From the NCBI RefSeq assembly GCF_038235435.1, contig NZ_CP151275.1:434001-498000 (forward strand): a stretch of DNA of 64,000 nt, read 5' to 3'. Below, piece by piece: positions 62,246 to 64,000 of this stretch. The notes under the pieces are model-generated. The model made no database searches and had not been told where the DNA came from. It worked only from the letters and a program-made list of their open reading frames with translations. The DNA is from Niveibacterium sp. SC-1. GTDB lineage: Bacteria; Pseudomonadota; Gammaproteobacteria; Burkholderiales; Rhodocyclaceae. The number at the start of each line of letters is the position of its first letter. The first letter of the stretch is position 1. Position numbers and translations under genes: made by a program.

Positions 62246-63114
62246 GTGCCGGCGCCGCAGACCACAGATCAGCGGCCCGTATGCAGCCGGGCTTCGGGCT
62301 CGGCCTGCGGCCGCCGCACTACCGCGCGATCCTGGAGCTCGGAGCGGGCGTCGACTGGCTGGAGATCGTCTCGGAGAACTTCATGGCCGAAGGCGGGCCC
62401 TCCCTCTGGCATCTCGATCGGATCCGCGAGCGATACCCCGTCGTCATGCATGGCGTGTCGCTCTCGATAGGCGGCGAGGACCCGCTCGACCAGGACTATC
62501 TGGCCGCGCTGGAACGCCTGGCGGAACGCTGCGAGCCTTTGTGGATTTCCGATCACCTGAGCTGGAGCAACCAGGGGGGTACGCAGCTGCATGACCTGCT
62601 GCCGCTGCCCTGGACGGCCGAGGCGCTCGCACATGTGAGCGGCCGCGTCCAACAGGTGCAGGAGCGGCTCAAGCGACCGCTGGTGCTGGAGAACGTCTCG
62701 GCCTACCTGGGGTTCCGGGCCTCGGAGATGGGCGAGGCGGAGTTCCTGCGCGCCCTGGTGCAACGCACGGGTTGCGAGCTGCTGCTGGACCTCAACAATC
62801 TGCATGTGAGCGCGAGCAACCTCGGCTTCGATGCGCAGGCCTACCTGGAGACCTTGCCGGCGAACGCGGTGCGGCAGATCCATCTCGCCGGCCATGAAGC
62901 GGGCGAGCACGCCCTCATCGACACGCACGACCGCGCCGTGGCCGATCCGGTTTGGGCGGTCTACGCGCGCGCGCTGGCGCTGTTCGGCCCGGTTGCGACC
63001 ATGATCGAGCGCGATGATGCGATCCCGCCCCTGCCCGAGCTGCTGGGCGAACTGGGGCGGGCCCGCGCCCTGGCCGCCGAGCACGCGCACCGCGCCGCGA
63101 GGGTCGCCGCATGA
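62242..63114 (+). CDS. bufB: MNIO-family (DUF692) enzyme, BufB paralogue
   Basis: A 290-residue DUF692 enzyme. Metal-binding motifs in order are VSENFM, VMHGVSLSIG, ISDHLSW, LVLENVSAYL, LLLDLNNLHVSASN, IHLAGH, IDTHDRAV and MIERDD, the same set as the paralogue at 19.9 kb but with different flanking sequence. It presumably modifies the Cys of the precursor directly upstream. The start is GTG at 62242, overlapping the precursor stop (GTGA); an ATG at 62281 is an alternative. It overlaps the following DUF2063 gene by four bases. Confidence 0.95.
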   Translation: MSAGAADHRSAARMQPGFGLGLRPPHYRAILELGAGVDWLEIVSENFMAEGGPSLWHLDRIRERYPVVMHGVSLSIGGEDPLDQDYLAALERLAERCEPLWISDHLSWSNQGGTQLHDLLPLPWTAEALAHVSGRVQQVQERLKRPLVLENVSAYLGFRASEMGEAEFLRALVQRTGCELLLDLNNLHVSASNLGFDAQAYLETLPANAVRQIHLAGHEAGEHALIDTHDRAVADPVWAVYARALALFGPVATMIERDDAIPPLPELLGELGRARALAAEHAHRAARVAA

Positions 63115-63905
63115 GCGCGCTTGCCCGCCTGCTTGGCGACCTGTCCGAGGCGCTGCAGCAGAGTCGTCCGCAGATCCTTCCCGCACTGCGGGTGCCCGCG
63201 GGTGCAAGCGCCCGCGCGCGTCTGGACATCTACTGCGAAGGTTACTTCGCGCGCCTGTGCGAAACCCTGCGCGCCGACTACCCGGCCTTCGCCCTGCAAC
63301 TGGGCGAGGACTTCCCCGCACTCGCACTCGCCTACAGCCGGACTCATCCCTCGCGGCATCCGGACCTGCGGCATTTCGGCGCCCGCTTTCCGGACTTCCT
63401 CGCGAGCGGAGCGATCGGTCCGGCGCGCCGCTGGCGGGTCCAGCTGGCGCGGCTGGAGCGGGCCTGCTCGGAGGCTTTCGACGCCGCGGATCGCGTGCCC
63501 CTGGACGCGGACGGCCTGGGTGCCCTGCTCGCGGAGGGGAGCGCGGAGCTTGGCCTCGTCCTGCACCCCTCGGTCAGGCGGCTCAGGTTGAGCTGGAACG
63601 TGGCGGCCCTGCGTGCCGATGCGCTGCAAGGGCGGCTGCTGTCACCCACGCGCGAGACGCCGGCCGACTGGCTGGTCTGGCGGCAGGGCCAGCGCCTGCA
63701 TCTGCGCCGCCTCGACGGCGAAGAGGCGCGCCTCGTGCGTCGCCTTGAGCGCGGCTGGTCGGTGAGCGGCCTGCTGATGCGTATCTGGCGTCTCCACCCT
63801 TCCTCTGCGGCGGGCACACAGGCCTTCGCGCGCCAGATGGAGGCCTGGGTGCGCACGGGACTGGTCTGTGCGGTTCCCGACACCGATAGTCTTCCCGTGC
63901 GCTGA
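63111..63905 (+). CDS. bufC: DUF2063 partner protein, BufC paralogue
   Basis: A 264-residue protein with an N-terminal DUF2063-like domain (LARLLGDLSEALQQ, ARLDIYCEGYFARLCETLRADYPAFALQLGEDF). The C-terminal part (WSVSGLLMRIWRLHPSSAAGTQAF) resembles a winged-helix region. It presumably binds the precursor or the MNIO enzyme. It is the third gene of the second cluster; no doxX gene is present in the last 95 bases of the window. Confidence 0.87.
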   Translation: MSALARLLGDLSEALQQSRPQILPALRVPAGASARARLDIYCEGYFARLCETLRADYPAFALQLGEDFPALALAYSRTHPSRHPDLRHFGARFPDFLASGAIGPARRWRVQLARLERACSEAFDAADRVPLDADGLGALLAEGSAELGLVLHPSVRRLRLSWNVAALRADALQGRLLSPTRETPADWLVWRQGQRLHLRRLDGEEARLVRRLERGWSVSGLLMRIWRLHPSSAAGTQAFARQMEAWVRTGLVCAVPDTDSLPVR

Positions 63906-63913
63906 CCTGGATC

Positions 63914-63931
63914 GGCGGAGAAACCTCCGCC
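63914..63931. terminator. Weak hairpin after the second bufferin cluster
   Basis: GGCGGAG-AAAC-CTCCGCC is a 7-base inverted repeat 9 bases after the bufC stop. It is not followed by a clear T-run (GCTTTG), so terminator function is only possible. Confidence 0.4.
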
Positions 63932-64000
63932 GCTTTGACGGTATCGGTCTCTCCAGCGACCGCGTCAGGCCTGAGAAGGCGGAATCCTTGTCGCGAAGAT

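Overview
The window looks like chromosomal DNA of a high-GC betaproteobacterium. Gene families and neighbourhoods (torF-glnK-amtB, mtgA-aroE next to a TonB gene and an RNase II-like gene, ubiK, a PEP-CTERM protein) fit Rhodocyclales or a close relative best. This placement is inferred from family resemblance, without any search. No rRNA, tRNA, CRISPR array or intact insertion sequence was seen.

Layout. 1-2957: leftward peptide ABC-transport genes with a Nudix gene embedded between them. 3.0-4.9 kb: leftward cytochrome b561 plus two YceI proteins. 5.2-8.2 kb: nitrogen-responsive torF-glnK-amtB, preceded by a sigma-54 promoter and three NtrC-like sites. 8.2-17.9 kb: leftward housekeeping genes (mtgA, aroE, TonB, RNase II-like, rarD, esterase, uppP, RHH regulator, DJ-1 protein, MaoC-Pta fusion). 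18.1-25.0 kb: glmU, a bufferin cluster (bufA1-bufB-bufC-doxX), DUF3995, an Lrp regulator and glmS. 25.0-31.9 kb: accessory block with an N-acyl-homoserine-lactone acylase-like lipoprotein, a two-component system and a PEP-CTERM protein, flanked by diverged inverted repeats. 31.9-44.4 kb: mixed genes (DUF1801, ECF sigma, unusual SDR, broken zinc-ribbon gene, trmA, pta, KorB/ParB-like protein, TetA-type efflux pump with LysR regulator, AraC plus VOC, PfkB kinase). 44.9-53.5 kb: cytochrome-based extracellular electron transfer. 54.0-60.8 kb: a complete cytochrome c maturation operon ccmABCDEFGHI. 60.9-63.9 kb: AraC regulator and a second, different bufferin-like cluster.

The most notable system is the electron-transfer island. 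A rightward operon encodes an outer-membrane decaheme lipoprotein (OmcA/MtrC), a small helix-hairpin-helix exported protein, a periplasmic decaheme cytochrome (MtrA/DmsE) and the MtrB beta-barrel. A convergent leftward operon encodes a membrane-anchored heptaheme cytochrome, a di-heme cytochrome b and a small soluble cytochrome c. These could replace CymA as the quinol-to-periplasm step. Each operon has an FNR-like palindrome upstream, and the ccm operon that attaches the heme follows directly.

The second theme is a pair of MNIO (DUF692)-based peptide-modification clusters about 41 kb apart, with unrelated-looking Cys-containing precursors. One precursor is the DUF2282 type with four Cys and the other a CKGxNACKG-repeat type with six Cys. 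They suggest two parallel copper- or metal-binding, RiPP-like stress systems in one genome.
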